A stretch of 51,661 nt of DNA, taken from assembly GCA_015075075.1 (NCBI GenBank), contig JABTVA010000001.1, forward strand, positions 1 through 51,661, in the 5' to 3' direction. This document shows positions 10,038 to 19,913 of this stretch, piece by piece. The first letter of the stretch is position 1, and every line of letters starts with the position of its first letter. The position numbers and the translations under genes were made by a program. A model generated the notes under the pieces. That model searched no databases, had not been told where the DNA came from, and saw only the letters and a program-made list of their open reading frames with translations. This DNA is from Deltaproteobacteria bacterium (GTDB lineage Bacteria; Desulfobacterota; GWC2-55-46).

Positions 10038-12403
10038 TCATTCGAGTATCTCAGGCGATTCTACTCCGTAGCGGTCTATATATGATCTGTGGTCAAGGAG
10101 CTTTTTCGTATTTCATGATGAGCTGGCAAGCCCACTGCCGGGCTCACGAGCGCAATCTTTCAGCGGCCTGAAGGAGCAGGTGGTAGCGGCTCGTCCGGTT
10201 CCGTACGTGCATGTCAAAGGGTCGTGGTCGTGCCCTCCTCCCTGTAGCCGTTTATGGAGAACCTGTCGTTTTCCGGCCTCTCCCATACGAGCTGCTTTAT
10301 GGCCGCGGTATACCCGTGGAAGTTGAAGAGCACCGGGCAGCCGAGCGGGAATATCCTCTGGAACCGGGCCTCGTCGAGGCCGCCGGGGTACTTCTGTGGT
10401 ATCCCGAGGACGAGTATGTCGATGACGTTCACGACCCTTATGCGCCAGTCCGGGGCCTCCTCGCGGAGTATCTCGGCGGCGGCCATGGCCTCGAGGGTGA
10501 GATTGTTGCCGCTTGCGGCAAGAACGAGCTCAGGGTCTTCGCCGCCGTTGGTGGAGGCCCAGTCCCAGATGCCTATGCCCGCCCTGCAGTTCTCGGCCGC
10601 CTCGGTCATGGTCAGCCACTGCACCATCGGCTGCTTGCTCGCTATGACGAGGTTTATCTGGTCGGTGGATTTCAGGCAGTTATACATGGTGCAGAGGAGC
10701 GAATTGGCGTCAGGCGGCAGGAATATGCGGTATATGTGCCCTTTCTTGGTGAGGAGGTTATTTATGAAGCCCGGGCCCTGGTGGGAATACCCGTTATGCT
10801 CCTGCCTCCAGGCCTCGGATGTGAGTATGAAGTTAAGGGACGATATGGGCTTTCTCCAGGGCACTTCAAGCGATGACTTGAGGAACTTGGAATACTGGTT
10901 CGCCATGCCGTCGACTATCTGGAGGAAAGCCTCATAGCACGGGAAAACCCCGTGCCTGCCCGTAAGGAGAAAGCCCTGGAGCCAGCCCTGGCAGTTGTGC
11001 TCGCTCAAGACCTCCAGCACCATGCCCTCGGGGCCTATCTTCTCGGAGCCGGGGGGGACCGGCCAGGCGTACTGCCTGCTGGTCACGTCCAGAACGGCCT
11101 CGAGCCTGTTCGATTCGAGCTCGTCAGGGCAGACGATGCGGAAGTTACGCTCAGTGCGGTTCTCGACCATGAGCTCCTTGAAATAGCGGCCGAGCACCTC
11201 CATGGCGCTCGCCTCCTTCACGCCCTTTGCCTCCACCTTGACCCAGTGCTCGTCGAGACGGGGCATCCTGAGCGGGACCCTCCTTTCGCCGCCGAAGCTA
11301 TGCGGGTTCATGGACATCCGGAGGTCGCCTTTCGGGCACTGTGAAAGAATGTCCTCGGCTGGCCTGCCGTCCTTTTCGAATAGCTCCCAGGGCCTGTAGG
11401 AGCGTAGCCACTCCTCGACCGCCTTCAGGTGGGCCGGGTTTTTCTTGAGGTCCTTTCCCGGGACCTGGTGCGACCTGAACGAGCCTTCGATCATCTTGCC
11501 GTCCAGTTTCTTCGGCCCTGTCCAGCCCTTGGGGGTCTTAAGTATTATCATGGGCCACGAAGGCCGCTCCGGCCTCCTGCCGCTCCTTGAATCGTCCTGG
11601 AGCTTCCGTATGGCTGCGTACGCCCGTTCGAGGGCGGCGTCATACTCCTCGTGCACCCGGGGTTCTGCGGAGACTATCTCCACGGAATGCCCGTAGCCGG
11701 TGAAGAGGTCAGTAAGCTCCTTGTCCGTCATGGTGCCGAATATGGTAGGCGAAGAAATCTTGAAGCCGTTAAGGTGGAGTATGGGCAGCACCGCGCCGTC
11801 GGTAGCCGGGTTAATGAACTTGTTCATGTGCCACGCCCCGGCCGTCGGGCCCGTCTCCGCCTCGCCGTCTCCCACGAGGCACGCTGTTATGAGCCCGGGG
11901 TTGTCGAGGACGGTCCCGTAGGAAGTGGAGAGGGCGTACCCGAGCTCCCCGCCCTCGTGGATGACCCCCGGGAGGGCCGGGTTCAGGTGGCTCGGGAACT
12001 TATCGGGCCAGGAGAACCATTTTATGAGCTTCCCGAGGCCCTCCCTGTCGAGCGTAAGCTCGGGGTAGAAGGGCGTAAGCGAGCCCTCGAGGTACATGTT
12101 CGCGAGGTTCGCGGCAGCGCCGTGCCCCGGGCCGGTCACGAAAAGCACGCTCGCGTCGGTTTCGAGTATAAGCCTGTTGAGGTGCAGGCATGTGAGGTTT
12201 ATTCCGGGCGCCGTGCCCCAATGCCCGAGGAGCCGCTCCTTGATGTGCTCAAGCTTCAACGGCTCCTCCATGAGCGGGTTGTCTTTCAGATAAATCTGGG
12301 CTGCCGCGATGTAGTTTGCCGCCCTGAAATACCGCTCCGGAGCGGACGTCTTCGCCCCGTCGCCTTTCCTCCCTGCCGCTCCTCTTCCAGCTCTCCCTTT
12401 CAT
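10038..12403 (-). pseudogene. xfp: Phosphoketolase with damaged C-terminus
   Basis: Thiamine-diphosphate enzyme that splits xylulose-5-P or fructose-6-P with phosphate to acetyl-P and an aldose phosphate. Visible motifs: FVTGPGHGAAANLAN, the TPP site VGDGEAETGP, SHQGPGFINNLL and the late HGY region. The ATG at 12403 is preferred over 12424 because GAGGAGG lies just before it. The first frame stops at 10214 after YREEGTTTTL, about 60 residues short of the family. One missing C near 10216 restores TTPFDMHVRNRTSRYHL; then an in-frame stop and another shift precede a final DHRSYIDRYG segment ending at 10038. So the full family C-terminus is present in DNA but split over frames. It is either a recent pseudogene or contains sequence errors. 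Confidence 0.85.
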
Positions 12404-12424
12404 CCAGCCCCTCCTCATATGCAT

Positions 12425-12857
12425 TCATTTATCGGGTGCCAAGGTAAACCGTCTTTCCATATAGAGATAACTCTATCACATTTCATCGGGGCAAGTTATG
12501 CGGGGAAGGCGGCCCCAGAAATGGATTGATAACGGAACCGGAAAATGTTAAATAGGTACAATCGTTCAGTGTTATACAGTGTTATAGATAGAGTTCCGGG
12601 GCGGTATCTCCGTCTCCCCTCAGTTACAGCTACTTGCCGCCCGGAGAAAGCGTTAAGCTCAATAGCATATCGTCGCTTGGCAGAGCAGGCCCTTTAACGT
12701 AATTCAGAATAAATTTAAAGACAAAATCAGCCGCTGGTCACAGGAGAGCATCCGGGTCAACTGAATAAATGCGGTATAGCGGTTCCAGTTGTTCCGTTTT
12801 TTTTTGCAATGGCAGTGTCTCAATCGTACCAAGAGCAGTGTTCCACCATTCTTCAGC
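12425..12857. other. Non-coding interval between xfp and hppA
   Basis: About 430 bp between divergent genes, expected to hold both promoters. The one clear pattern is a perfect tandem pair of CAGTGTTATA at 12567-12576 and 12577-12586. A 63-codon minus-strand open frame at 12738-12929 has no family resemblance and overlaps the hppA start, so it is not called. Confidence 0.5.
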
Positions 12858-12873
12858 AAAGGAGAACCGGTAG

Positions 12874-14957
12874 ATGGAAAGCTCTACAATGACTATCCTC
12901 TTTGCGCTGGGAGCAGCGGTGCTGGGCATTGTCTACGCGGCCTGGCTCGCGTTCTGGGTAAGGGGGCTCGACAGCGGCACGCCTGAGATGAGGAGGATCC
13001 AGGCTGCGATCCACGAAGGCGCAAGCGCCTACATGGCAAGGCAGTTCAAGACCGTCGCGGTCGTTGCGGCGGTCATTTTCGTGCTCCTGTGGGTGGCGGG
13101 CTTCTGGTCAGAGTACTTCGGGCTTCTTACGGCGTGCGGCTTTCTCGTGGGCGGCGCGGCCTCCGGCATTTCGGGCTATGTCGGCATGATGGTGGCCGTA
13201 AGGGCCAACGCCAAGACCGCGCAGGCGGCCCACAAGGGGCTTAACGCCGCGCTCGTGGTCGCATTCAGGGGCGGGGCCGTGACAGGGCTCCTACTCATCG
13301 GCCTCGGGCTCCTCGCGGTTACCGGTTTCTACGCCGTGGCTATACGGGTGACCGACGAGACGCACGCGATAGCGTCGTTGCTTTCGCTAGGGCTAGGCGG
13401 AAGCCTCATATCGCTCTTCGCCAGGGTGGGTGGCGGCATATACACCAAGGCCGCGGACGTCGGCGCTGACCTCGTTGGAAAGGTAGAGGCCGGCATACCT
13501 GAGGACGACCCGAGGAACCCGGCGGTCATAGCGGACAACGTGGGCGACAACGTCGGCGACTGCGCCGGGATGGCCGCGGACCTCTTCGAGACCTACGCCG
13601 TTACGACCGTCGCGACCATGGCGCTCGCGCACATCCTTTTCCCGGGCTCGGAGAACGCCATGCTTTTCCCGCTCGTGCTCGGCGGCGCGGCGATTATAAT
13701 GACCATTATCGGGAGCTGGTTCGTGAGGCTCGGCTCCTCTAACAACATAATGACCGCGCTCTACAAGGGGTTCGTAGCGACGGCGGTCCTTTCGGCCGTG
13801 GCCTTCTTCCCGGTCGCGTACTATCTCATGGACGGGGTAGGGGGTGTGGGCTGGAGCAGCTACTATCTCTGCGCCCTCATAGGGCTTGCGGTCACCATAT
13901 CGCTCGTCGTCATAACCGACTATTACACTGCCAAGCATTACAGCCCGGTCCAGCACATAGCCAACGCGTCGGTCTCCGGGCACGCGACCAACATAATCGC
14001 GGGGCTAGCCATAGGCAAGGAGGCCACGGCCCTGCCGGTCCTCGTTATCGCCGGGGCCATACTGGCGAGCTATGAGCTGGCGGGCCTCTTCGGAGTCGCG
14101 GTCTCAGCCGAGGCCATGCTCACGATGGCGGGGATTGTCGTGGCCATAGACTCCTTCGGCCCGATAACCGACAACGCGGGCGGCATAGCCGAGATGGCCG
14201 ATATGGGGGCCGGGGTGCGCGGCGTGACCGACCCGCTGGACGCCGTCGGCAATACGACAAAGGCGGTCACAAAGGGCTACGCCATAGGCTCGGCGGGGCT
14301 CGCCGCAATAGTCCTCTTCGCCGAATACACCAGGACCATATCGGCCGGAGGGGCGCAGGTCATCTTCGACCTCTCGGACCCTCTCGTCCTCGTGGGCCTC
14401 TTCATAGGCGGCATGCTGCCCTTCTATTTCGCGGCCTTGCTCATGAAGGCGGTCGGGACCGCCGCGGGCTCCATAGTGGACGAGGTAAGGAGGCAGTTCA
14501 GGGAGATAAAGGGCATAATGGACGGGAGCGCCCGGCGAGTACGGGAAATGCGTCGATATAGTCACCGCCGCGGCCCCGCAGAAGATGATTGTGCCCTCTC
14601 ATCCCGATCGTCGTCCCCGTGCTTGTCGGCGTGATCCTGGGGCCGAAGGCCCTCGGAGGGGTCCTCGTCGGAAGCATCGTGACCGGCCTTTTCGTTGCGA
14701 TAAAGATGACCTCGGGCGGGGCCGCCTGGGACAACGCCAAAAAGTTCATAGAGGAGGGCAACCACGGCGGCAAGCACAAGCCGGCGCACCAGGCCGCCGT
14801 GACGGGCGACACCGTGGGCGACCCATACAAGGACACGGCAGGGCCGGGCATAAACCCGATGATCAAGGTCATAAACCTGGTCGCGGTCCTTTTCGGGATA
14901 CTCCTGCTCGTAGGGCCGGTTAGGAAATCGCGCCGGGAAACCCCGGCGCGTTTTTAA
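12874..14957 (+). CDS. hppA: K+-independent H+-translocating pyrophosphatase, two frameshifts
   Basis: Integral membrane pyrophosphatase that couples PPi hydrolysis to proton export at the inner membrane. The diagnostic stretch [19 protein letters not shown] is present, with [18 protein letters not shown] before it. [12 protein letters not shown] carries Lys at the position that separates K+-independent (Lys) from K+-dependent (Ala) enzymes, so proton pumping without K+ is expected. Start ATG at 12874 follows AAAGGAGA. The frame breaks near 14534-14537 (Arg-Pro-Glu-Tyr expected) and again near 14597-14602 (one TC unit lost from TCTCTC); each loses two bases. The later frame continues with [19 protein letters not shown] to the normal C-terminus. 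Without these lesions the length would be about 695 residues, normal for the family. Confidence 0.9.
14929..14955 (+). terminator. Intrinsic terminator overlapping the hppA stop
   Basis: The stem CGCGCCGGG, loop AAA, CCCCGGCGCG is followed by five T. The stem encodes the last residues of HppA and the TAA lies in the T-run. Confidence 0.85.
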
Positions 14958-14980
14958 AAGTTTTCCTCTTGTTATTCAAC

Positions 14981-15180
14981 CATTATTGCAAAGGCCTTTT
15001 AGCGCGCTGCCGCGCTCTTTTGGGCATAAGGCTCCGCTCGCTTTCCGCCCCCATCCTCCGAGCTCGGCCCTTATGTCGCTCGGCCTTTTGGGCCGAGCTC
15101 CTGCTTCCTCGCCTCGCCCGTCCTTCCCCCAGCCTTATGCTCGCAACGCCTTATGCCCCGGGTTGTTTTGAAGAACAAAA
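14981..15180 (-). repeat. Dispersed repeat family C, copy 1
   Basis: About 200 bp, reverse orientation. Its complement shares with copies at 15363 and 25848 the ordered blocks CCGGGGCATAAGGCG, GGACGGGCGAGGCG, AGCAGGAGC, GAGC(T/C)CGGAGGA, GGCGGAAAGCG, CCTTATGCCC and a final AAAGGCCTTTTGCAA-like end. Together with copy 2 it forms a large inverted pair around 15180-15363. The open frames seen in it have no protein resemblance. Confidence 0.8.
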
Positions 15181-15362
15181 GTGTTTTGATTCTTTTTTGT
15201 CTTTAACAAACCCCGGAGGGTAAGGCGAGCGTAGCCTTAGGGAGGAGGTGCGTGAACGGGCCGAGGCTGTATGAGCGCAGCTACTTCAGGGGCCCGTTCA
15301 CGGGGTGGGGGAGGGGGATAGCCTGGTAGGGCGCGCTGCGCGCGCCACTTTTTATTGGTTTG
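15181..15362. other. Spacer between inverted C repeats, with a partial C copy
   Basis: Holds a partial family-C start (AACAAACCCCGGAGGGTAAG near 15205), an inverted GTGAACGGGCC / GGCCCGTTCAC pair (about 15251 and 15291) and a GC-only palindrome GGCGCGCTGCGCGCGCC near 15329. No gene is visible. Confidence 0.55.
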
Positions 15363-15577
15363 TTTTTTTAAACAACCCCGGGGCATGAGGCGGAGCGAAC
15401 ATAGGGATGGGGGAAGGACGGGCGAGGCGGGGTAGCAGGAGCGAGGCCAAGCCTATAAATTCATGGCACGCACAGCGCGCCCTACAGGGCCGAGCCCGGA
15501 GGATGGAGGCGGAAAGGGCACGGGGCCTCATGCCCGAAAACCGCGCGGAAGCGCGGAAAAGGCCTTTTGCAATGAGG
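15363..15577 (+). repeat. Dispersed repeat family C, copy 2
   Basis: Forward copy of the family. It begins with AACAACCCCGGGGCATGAGG and ends with GGCCTTTTGCAATGAGG. It contains an insertion-like segment with CAGCGCGCCCTACA that is complementary to GTAGGGCGCGCTG at 15327, adding a second inverted pair. Confidence 0.8.
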
Positions 15578-15597
15578 TATAAAGGAATGAAAGTTCC

Positions 15598-16239
15598 TCA
15601 GGCGGGCTGGCGGCGCGCCCTCACGAACTCTATGATGCCGGGCATTATGGAAAGCACTATTATGGCGAGGATCACCAGGGTGAAGTTCTCTTTTACAAGA
15701 GGGATGCTGCCGAAGTAGTAGCCCGCGAGCACGAATATGAGTATCCAGGCGATAGCCCCGGTGATGTTGTAGAAGAGGAACCTGCCGTAGGACATCGCGC
15801 CCACACCGGCCACGAACGGCGCGAAGGTGCGTACGATGGGGACGAACCTTGCGATGACTATGGTCCTTGCCCCGTACTTCTGGTAGAACCTGTGCGTCTT
15901 GTCGAGGTATTCCTTCCTGAATATCAGGCTGTCTTTCCTGGAGAAGACCTTCGGTCCCAGATAATGCCCTATCGCGTAGTTTACCGAGTCGCCCAATATC
16001 GCCGCTACGGCGAGCCCGGCTATCACGTACTCCACTTCCAGATACCCCATCGCGGCAAAGGTGCCTATCGCGAAAAGGAGCGAGTCGCCGGGCAGTAGAG
16101 GCGTTACCACAAGCCCGGTTTCGCAGAAGATTATGAGGAAGAGGATGAGATAGGTCCAGGCCCCGTAGGCCTGTATGACAGCCCCAAGGTGCTTGTCTAT
16201 GTGCATGAATATGTCTATGAATTCTTTTAGAAGCTCCAT
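15598..16239 (-). CDS. DedA family membrane protein
   Basis: Inner-membrane protein of 213 residues belonging to the DedA/VTT group, which includes YqjA/YghB and phospholipid scramblase-like UptA; members support membrane potential, lipid recycling and envelope homeostasis. Seen: a first hydrophobic helix with FCETGLVVTPLLPGDSLLF (the conserved E...PGE/D...LLF loop), the central G[D/N]xxxYxxG motif as GDSVNYAIGHYLG, and FxRFxPxxRxxxPxxAG as ARFVPIVRTFAPFVAG, followed by two more membrane helices. The length is normal. It stands alone on the minus strand, between repeat C2 and the DUF1328 gene. Lipid substrate is unknown. Confidence 0.92.
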   Translation of the reverse strand: MELLKEFIDIFMHIDKHLGAVIQAYGAWTYLILFLIIFCETGLVVTPLLPGDSLLFAIGTFAAMGYLEVEYVIAGLAVAAILGDSVNYAIGHYLGPKVFSRKDSLIFRKEYLDKTHRFYQKYGARTIVIARFVPIVRTFAPFVAGVGAMSYGRFLFYNITGAIAWILIFVLAGYYFGSIPLVKENFTLVILAIIVLSIMPGIIEFVRARRQPA

Positions 16240-16447
16240 CGCCTTTTCACGGAAATCCGAAGAGATAGATTATATCAGGCCGCCTGAAAAGGCAACAAAT
16301 AAGCGCTTGGGACGTAAGCGCGGCTGATTTGACACGGGTTGCCCCCAATATATAATCAAATAAGAACGGAAATTCCTATGTAGCAGGGGGCTTTGCCCTC
16401 CAAGAGGCCCGGCCCGGAAGCGCGCCGGGGGAAAGAAGGTGGCTCGA

Positions 16448-16615
16448 ATGCTTTCATGGGCGATAACCTTCCTCATAATTGCCATAATCGCGGCGGTCCT
16501 GGGCTTCGCCGGGGTCGCGGGGACCGCGGCATGGATAGCAAAGGTGCTCTTTGTCGTATTCCTGGTGCTTTTCGTCGTCTCCCTCATCGCTGGCCGGGGC
16601 AGGCCGGCGGCTTGA
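16448..16615 (+). CDS. DUF1328 (YtjA) small membrane protein
   Basis: A 55-residue protein starting [16 protein letters not shown] and ending GRGRPAA. It has two membrane helices separated by a [14 protein letters not shown] turn, exactly the layout of the DUF1328/YtjA family found next to stress genes in many proteobacteria. The function is unknown. A purine-rich AAGAAGGTGG lies before the ATG. It is followed by a strong terminator, so it is probably a one-gene unit. Confidence 0.88.
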   Translation: MLSWAITFLIIAIIAAVLGFAGVAGTAAWIAKVLFVVFLVLFVVSLIAGRGRPAA

Positions 16616-16710
16616 GAGCCGGCGGGCAGGCATGGAAAACGAATAGATGGTCCATGATGCCGGAGGCGGCCTGCGGGAGTTCCCCGGCATTCATCCATGA
16701 GCACGGCACA

Positions 16711-16744
16711 AAAAAGAGGTTACGGTCGTCCCGTAACCTCTTTT
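16711..16744. terminator. Bidirectional intrinsic terminator after DUF1328
   Basis: Stem AAAAGAGGTTACGG with complement CCGTAACCTCTTTT and a short loop; T-runs on both strands. Between here and 17012 there is a possible weak promoter (TATATT near 16770) but no gene. Confidence 0.88.
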
Positions 16745-17012
16745 GTTTGAAGCGGGTCCGGGGATTATGCTATATTGACCCAATCGCGACAGGCCGGACA
16801 GGGACAAAAGCCCTTTTCAAACGGAGGTTTTCAGGTTTGAAAGAGGGGAGTATTATGGTATGATGTTCTGAGCCGTTGATGGTCCCGGGCCAGGGCAGGC
16901 CCGCTTCGGAAAGGCTGTCTCCCCGTTATCAGGCCCTGACAGTACGTTGAAAAAGCCCGGGGTGTTTTTCGCATCCCGCTAATAACAGGACCGTCTGAAA
17001 GGTGCGCCTTAT

Positions 17013-19143
17013 ATGAACGCCAGGGACTTCGAGAACGAGATACGGATACACGTCGAGGCCAGGTACCCCATGGCTCGTCTCCTTCGAGGAGCGGAGGGTC
17101 GAGAAGATAATGGAGTCGCTATGCGATTCCATGAAGCTCAATTTCTGGTCCTGGTCGGTTTCCAGGGGGCTATACGGCGGCGAGAAGAAGAAACGGGAGC
17201 CAATGGGCCGGGAAAAGATACTCTCGGTCATAGAGGAGAAGATAACAAAGGGCGAGAACGTAAGTAACTTCTTTCTTTTGAAGGACATAGCCTCATATTT
17301 CAACTCCCACGAGTTCCTCCGCAAGTTCAGAGACCTCCCGGCCATAATAGACGAGCGCCATACCATAAATACCGTCTGCATCCTTTCGCCCACGCTCGGC
17401 GAGATACCGCCCGAGCTCGAGGAGGACATAGTGGTCCTCGAATTGTCGCTGCCGGACTACGACGAGATAGCCGACCTTGTATCCCGCACCTACGGCCACC
17501 TCATCCCGTCGAGCTGGCACGCCTCCACCAGGTCGATCCTCTACAAGTCCCTCCAGGGCCTTTCGCTCGACAACATCAGGCGCGTCATAAGGAAGGCCAT
17601 AAGCCTTAATAACGGCTTCCTGAACGAGGACTGCATATCCTATATACAGGATGAGAAGCAACAGATAATAAAGAAGCAGAAGATACTCGACTACTACCCC
17701 CACAGGGAGAACATAGAGAACATCGGGGGACTTAGCGAGATAAAGAAGTGGTTCATCGAGAGGGAGAACGTATTCAGGCTATCGAGGGACAAGATAACGA
17801 CCCTGGGTCTCGACATCCCGAAGGGCCTCCTTCTCATAGGCGTCCCCGGCTCGGGCAAGAGCCTCTGCTGCAAGGCGCTCGCGGGCATATGGAACCTCCC
17901 GCTCCTCCGGCTAGACGTCGGGCGCCTCTTCGGCTCGACCGTGGGCGAGTCGGAAAAGAACATCAGGCGGTGCATACAGCTTGCCGAGGCGGTAAGCCCG
18001 TGTATACTCTGGATAGACGAGATAGACAAGGCATTCGGCGGCATCGGGGGCTACCAGGGAGACTCGGGCACGCAGATGAGGGTCTTCGGCACCTTCATCA
18101 CCTGGCTGCAGGAGAAGGAGCACCCCGTCTTCGTCATCTCCACCGCCAACGAGCCCAGGAACCTCCCGCCCGAGCTCTGGAGGAAGGGGAGATACGACGA
18201 GGTCTTTTTCGTCGACCTCCCGAGCCAGGAGGAGAGGGAGGAGATATACAGGATCCACCTCGAAAGGAGGATACAGAACCTTTCGAAGATGGACGTGAAG
18301 GAGCTTTCCCAGAACAGCCAGGGCTTTACAGGCGCGGAGATAGAGCAGGCCGTAAAGGACGCGGTCGTCTCGACCTTCAACCATCTGCAGGAGGAGCACG
18401 CGGGAAGGAACATGGAAGAGGTCGTGGACGGGCTCCTCGCCCTCGACGTCACGCAGGAGAGGCTGCTTAAGTCCATACGGCACATAACCCCTCTCTCGGT
18501 CCTTAAAAAGGAGGAGATAGAGGAGCTCAGGGCGTGGAGCCACCAGAGGGCCAGGCCCGCGTCCAAGTCCCTATTCCTCCAGAGGGCTGAATCGCTCTCG
18601 GAGACCGAGAAGAGGAACATCGCCCTGCACGAGGCCGGGCACGCGGTACTCATGAAGCGGTACTTCAACCGCACCCCGGCGTTCGTCAGCATAGACAACT
18701 ACAAGCCCTACTCGGCCTTCATACCGGTCGACGAGGCCATAAGGACGACCTACACCAAGAGCGACCTCGAAAAGGAGATAGGCGTCATACTCGGCGGCAT
18801 GGTCGCCGAGGACGAGCTCATAGGGAACGACTCGAAGACCGTCGGCGCCTCCCACGACCTCATCCAGGCGACCGGCATAGCCCGGAAGATGGTCATAGAG
18901 TACGGCTTCGGCGAGATAATGAGAAATAAGTCCCTCATGGTCCTCCAGGACTACGCCCTCACATCGGGCGGGGACGTGCTCGAGGACATACAGAAGATAC
19001 TCGATTCCGCCAAGGAGTCGACCTCAAAGGTCATATCCGAGAACAGGGAGGTCATCCTTGCGCTCGTCGAGAAGCTCATGAAGGAAGTCCTCATTAACGG
19101 CGAAGGGCTCAACCGGTTCTTCAGGGAAAACCCCCTGCAATAA
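17013..19143 (+). CDS. Ycf46-type AAA+ ATPase fused to FtsH-type M41 zinc peptidase
   Basis: Cytosolic AAA+ protease-like protein of about 710 residues. The ATG at 17013 gives MNARDFENEIRIHVEARYPM, a Ycf46-like start; near 17072 two bases seem missing, after which LVSFEERRVEKIMESL continues in the frame open to 19143. An N-terminal helical/receiver-like region (to about residue 230) precedes the AAA core: Walker A GVPGSGKS, Walker B ILWIDEIDKAFGG, sensor VISTANEPRNLPPEL and arginine finger LWRKGRYDEVFFVDLP, typical of Ycf46. A C-lid follows, then M41: HEAGHAV zinc site and GASHDL, with the third-ligand Asp. No membrane helix is present, unlike FtsH. Next come DUF1257 and DUF2997, known genomic partners of Ycf46. 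Probably a substrate-remodelling protease of unknown target. Confidence 0.87.
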
Positions 19144-19154
19144 GGAGGCGGCAG

Positions 19155-19493
19155 ATGTCCTTCTATACCGTCATAAAGACCGAGCTTTCGGTAAAGAAGT
19201 ACCTCATATGCGCCCTCGAGGAGCTCAAGAAGCGCGGCGAGATAACGAGTTTCGTCGCAAGCGAGCGCAAGGACGCTATCGAGGTGGACAGGGACGGCGA
19301 CATCATCAATATCTCCAGGGAGAAGGCCGGCAACTACCAGCTCGGCGGCGACAACCGCGTCGTGAACGCATTCTCGAACAGGTTGAAGCAGATGTACGCC
19401 TACGAGTCCATAAAGGACAACCTGCCGCTCGATTTCGAGATATCGAGCGAGACCGAGACCGCGGGCGAGATACAGATAGTCCTTAAAGGCTAG
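19155..19493 (+). CDS. DUF1257 (Ycf35-like) protein
   Basis: A 112-residue soluble protein starting MSFYTVIKTELSVKKYLICA, a close match to the start of the Ycf35/DUF1257 family of cyanobacteria, plastids and scattered bacteria. The pattern is short beta-strands with helices and no catalytic motif visible. The function is unknown. AAGGAGG sits 6 bp before the ATG and overlaps the stop region of the AAA-peptidase gene, so the two are translated together. Family members are typically found next to Ycf46-type ATPases and DUF2997, as here, and this is the main reason to regard them as one complex or pathway. Confidence 0.82.
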   Translation: MSFYTVIKTELSVKKYLICALEELKKRGEITSFVASERKDAIEVDRDGDIINISREKAGNYQLGGDNRVVNAFSNRLKQMYAYESIKDNLPLDFEISSETETAGEIQIVLKG

Positions 19494-19501
19494 GAGGCCA
19501 C

Positions 19502-19687
19502 ATGGACAGGCAGATACGGATACGGATAACGCCTGACGGCAAGGTGGAGATAGATTCGAGCGTCTACAGCGACTGCAGGGAAGTGGCCAAGCAGCTCACG
19601 AAGCACCTCGGCACAATGGAGAAGTTCGTCGAGAAGGACGAGGTCTTCGGAGGAGAGGTCAGGGTAAAGCTCGAATCAGGGGATTAG
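19502..19687 (+). CDS. DUF2997 small protein
   Basis: A 61-residue protein, MDRQIRIRITPDGKVEIDSS at the start, with the family pattern of a beta-hairpin (IRI.I.PDGKVEI), a conserved Cys in YSDCREVAKQLTKHLG and an acidic C-terminal tail. It starts 8 bp after the DUF1257 stop with an AGGAGG site. DUF2997 proteins accompany DUF1257 and Ycf46 in other genomes; they have no assigned role. Its small size and single Cys would suit an adaptor, a carrier or a substrate, but this is a guess. Confidence 0.8.
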   Translation: MDRQIRIRITPDGKVEIDSSVYSDCREVAKQLTKHLGTMEKFVEKDEVFGGEVRVKLESGD

Positions 19688-19753
19688 GGCCGCCGGGGGC
19701 GGTCCTGCCCAGTTGTGTTCCTTGCGCATTACTCTCCGCGCACGCGCTATTTG

Positions 19754-19907
19754 CAGGGTATTGAAAACACCTGCCAGGCAATCCGCGGATGGATTGCCAG
19801 ATTGCGAAGACTATCCAGGTCGAGCGATTCGTGAGGCCTGGACGGATTAATTCCGGCCAAGCCGTGGTTGAAAAAGTCCAGCAAGGACTTTTTCAACATC
19901 CTGTAAG
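19754..19907 (+). repeat. Dispersed structured repeat family A, copy 2
   Basis: About 154 bp. It reads CAGGGTATTGAAAACACCTG at the left, then the hairpin GGCAATCC / GGATTGCC, the conserved GCGAAGACTATCCAGGTCG core, and the 13-bp stem GTTGAAAAAGTCC / GGACTTTTTCAAC at the right. It separates the DUF2997 gene from the radical SAM gene on the same strand, so it is likely transcribed if they share an mRNA. Confidence 0.88.
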
Positions 19908-19913
19908 ACTCCG

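Noticed and set aside
12425..12873. Fluoride-type riboswitch before hppA
   Set aside because: The crcB-motif core sequence could not be recognised by eye in this leader.
12738..12929. 63-codon minus-strand frame overlapping the hppA start
   Set aside because: No RBS-supported start, no known family, and it crosses the hppA ribosome-binding region.
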